Origin: Paracoccaceae bacterium
GTDB lineage: Bacteria > Pseudomonadota > Alphaproteobacteria > Rhodobacterales > Rhodobacteraceae
Assembly (NCBI GenBank): GCA_023260935.1
Contig: JALQTL010000210.1
Span: forward strand, 1-7,132
DNA length: 7,132 nucleotides
Direction: 5' to 3'
Below are positions 5,701-7,132 of this stretch, in pieces. The translations under genes and the position numbers were made by a program. The notes under the pieces were generated by a model, which was not told the DNA's origin, ran no database searches, and worked only from the letters and a program-made list of their open reading frames with translations. Position 1 is the stretch's first letter, and each line of letters begins with the position of its first letter.

Positions 5701-5716
5701 GTTGACAAAAGGTTAA
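5701..5716 (-). promoter_or_regulatory. Possible CtrA-like box upstream of the nuclease gene
   Basis: On the nuclease strand TTAACCTTTTGTCAAC (complement of 5701-5716) matches the alphaproteobacterial CtrA pattern TTAA-N7-TTAAC with one mismatch. It is centred about 50 bp before the nuclease start codon. No convincing -10 hexamer was found at the right distance, and such AT-rich patterns arise by chance, so this is a weak call. Confidence 0.25.
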
Positions 5717-5744
5717 CGAAATCCTGCCACTCAGGGGAGGGCAA

Positions 5745-7132
5745 TCATCGTTGCGCCGTGCGCCATGCGGGGTTGATCCAGGGTTCGTTGTTCGCCCTTG
5801 GCAGCGGATCGCGGCCCAGAATGTGATCGGCGGCCTTTTCCCCCACCATGATTGACGGCGCATTGAGGTTGCCGTTGGTGATCTGGGGAAAGACCGAACT
5901 GTCGGCCAGACGCAGGCCGTCGACCCCGATCACGCGGCATTCAGGGTCTACCACGGCCATCGGATCATCGCGCCGGCCCATGCGCGCAGTGCCACAGGGG
6001 TGATAGGCGCTTTCGACATGCTCTTTCAGAAAGGCGTCAAGCTCGGCATCCGAGGCAATCGCCGGGCCGGGCTGAATTTCGTGCCGGACGAATTCGGCCA
6101 TGGCAGGCTGGGAAAAGATTTCCCGCGTCAGGCGGATGGCCTTGCGGAAATCCTCCCAGTCGGAAGGATCGGACATGTAGTTGAAGCGGATGACCGGCGC
6201 GTCTTTCGGATCGGCCGACCGCAGGCTGACCGACCCGCGCGATTTTGACCGCATCGGCCCGGTGTGGACCTGAAAGCCGTGCCCTTCGGCGGCAACCTTG
6301 CCGTCATAACGCACCGCGATGGGAAGGAAGTGATACTGGATGTCGGGGTATTCCACACCGGCAGAGGACCGGATGAAGGCGCAGGCTTCGAACTGGTTCG
6401 AGGCGCCAAGGCCCTTGCCTGTGAACAACCATTGCGCCCCGATCAGCGCCTTGCCCCAAAGATTCCAGTAGCGATACAAGGTAATCGGCTGCTTTGAGGC
6501 GAATTGCATATAAATTTCAAGGTGATCCTGAAGGTTCGCCCCCACCCCCGGGCGGTCTGCGACCACCCCGATCCCGTGTTCGGCCAGATGCGCCGCAGGG
6601 CCGATGCCCGACAGCATCAGCAGTTTCGGCGAATTCAGCGACGAGGCAGCAAGGATCACCTCTCGCGCGGCGGGGATGACAAAGGGCACGCCACCCTGAT
6701 CGATCTCTACCCCCGTGGCCCGGCCGTTTTCGATCACCACCCTGCGGGCAAAGCCGCGCACGACCTGCACATTGCCGGTGGCCATGGCCGGCTTCAGATA
6801 GGCATTGGCGGCCGACCAGCGGCGGCCCTTCCAGATGGTCGCCTCCATCGGGCCGAAGCCCTCTTGCTGCTGGCCGTTGTAATCCTGCGTCACCGGATAG
6901 CCGGCCTGTTGCCCGGACTGGATGAAGGCTTCGAACAACGGGTTCTTGCGTGGGCCGCGGGTCACATGCAGCGGGCCATCGGTGCCGCGCCATTCCGGCC
7001 CCTGGCCGCCGTGGCTGGATTCCATCCGCTTGAAATAGGGCAGCACATCGGCATAGGCCCAGCCATCCGCGCCCATCCCCGCCCATGTATCGAAATCGCA
7101 GGCATGGCCGCGCACATAGACCATGCCGTTGA
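5745..7132 (-). CDS. betA: Choline dehydrogenase (GMC flavoprotein), N-terminus cut off by the window edge
   Basis: The frame runs from the right edge to a TGA at 5745-5747; about 461 residues are visible and roughly 90 N-terminal residues, including the FAD-binding GxGxxG motif, are outside. Counting from the Met at 7124, the sequence shows the end of GMC signature 1 (NGMVYVRGH), signature 2 (SSLNSPKLLMLSGIG, 161-175), PGVGANLQDHLE (192-203), the active-site His375 in HPCGTARMG and Asn421 in NGNLNAPS. The intact C-terminus reads GRDPLPRANNEPWINP. BetA oxidises choline to betaine aldehyde at the membrane, feeding glycine betaine synthesis for osmoprotection or choline use as carbon and nitrogen. 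Other GMC alcohol dehydrogenases are close relatives, but these blocks best fit BetA. The neighbouring bet genes, if any, are outside the window. There is no strong terminator after the stop codon. Confidence 0.85.
   Translation of the reverse strand, partial: NGMVYVRGHACDFDTWAGMGADGWAYADVLPYFKRMESSHGGQGPEWRGTDGPLHVTRGPRKNPLFEAFIQSGQQAGYPVTQDYNGQQQEGFGPMEATIWKGRRWSAANAYLKPAMATGNVQVVRGFARRVVIENGRATGVEIDQGGVPFVIPAAREVILAASSLNSPKLLMLSGIGPAAHLAEHGIGVVADRPGVGANLQDHLEIYMQFASKQPITLYRYWNLWGKALIGAQWLFTGKGLGASNQFEACAFIRSSAGVEYPDIQYHFLPIAVRYDGKVAAEGHGFQVHTGPMRSKSRGSVSLRSADPKDAPVIRFNYMSDPSDWEDFRKAIRLTREIFSQPAMAEFVRHEIQPGPAIASDAELDAFLKEHVESAYHPCGTARMGRRDDPMAVVDPECRVIGVDGLRLADSSVFPQITNGNLNAPSIMVGEKAADHILGRDPLPRANNEPWINPAWRTAQR

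Noticed and set aside
5702..5707. Perfect TTGACA -35 hexamer on the plus strand
   Set aside because: No -10 hexamer is present 16-18 nt downstream (TGCCAC at 17 nt), and the strand leads only into sequence antisense to betA.
5728..5740. CCTG-CAGG mini-hairpin after the betA stop
   Set aside because: Four base pairs and no U-tract are too little for a terminator call.
6502..6517. AT-rich AATTGCATATAAATTT resembling the pccB control motifs
   Set aside because: It lies inside betA and encodes the ordinary IYMQFA segment, so it is best explained by codon choice.
1..7132. Mobile elements, CRISPR arrays, tRNA or rRNA genes
   Set aside because: No transposase or integrase frame, regularly spaced repeats or recognisable structural RNA was seen; all sizeable stretches are explained by chromosomal genes.

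Overview
The window is high-GC DNA with compact genes. Its gene content and order suggest an alphaproteobacterium of the Rhodobacteraceae (Rhodobacter/Paracoccus-like). The grounds are a pccB gene close to a PccR-type regulator, a YdcH/DUF465 protein, a secreted nuclease with an extra C-terminal module, and an FNR-type box. This assignment is inferred from protein families and motifs, not from a database search.

Left half (1-4607), a propionyl-CoA locus. The 5' part of pccB (propionyl-CoA carboxylase beta subunit) is on the minus strand and runs off the left edge. Divergent from it, on the plus strand, are a small four-helix DUF486 membrane protein (1504-1854), a Bcr/CflA-type MFS exporter (1918-3129) and pccR (3213-4607). 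PccR belongs to the short-chain fatty acyl-CoA regulators (ScfR: Xre helix-turn-helix, IrrE-like domain, conserved C-terminal domain). Two noncoding sites tie the regulator to its likely targets. One is a perfect 12-bp inverted repeat built on TTTGCAAA, lying across the predicted -10 region of pccR. The other is an AT-rich cluster of degenerate TTTGCAAA-like motifs upstream of pccB. From memory, Rhodobacter sphaeroides PccR controls pccB and recognises TTTGCAAA motifs, so the likely logic is propionyl-CoA-responsive activation of pccB and self-regulation of pccR. The two membrane proteins between them may be linked to the same physiology or may be passengers.

Middle (4608-5658). A small YdcH/DUF465 protein is on the minus strand, with a clear intrinsic terminator after it. 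Ahead of it is a near-consensus FNR-type box whose distance from a good -10 hexamer is that of a class II FNR-dependent promoter. Upstream on the same strand is an exported Staphylococcus-nuclease-family protein with an additional C-terminal Cys-containing module.

Right end (5745-7132). A minus-strand GMC flavoprotein, most like choline dehydrogenase BetA, lacks its N-terminus because the window ends.

No rRNA, tRNA, insertion sequence, prophage gene or CRISPR array was seen. The longest gap without a gene is the 296-bp divergent region 1208-1503, which holds the pccB control sequences and a leader hairpin. The coding content is ordinary; the most interesting signals are regulatory.
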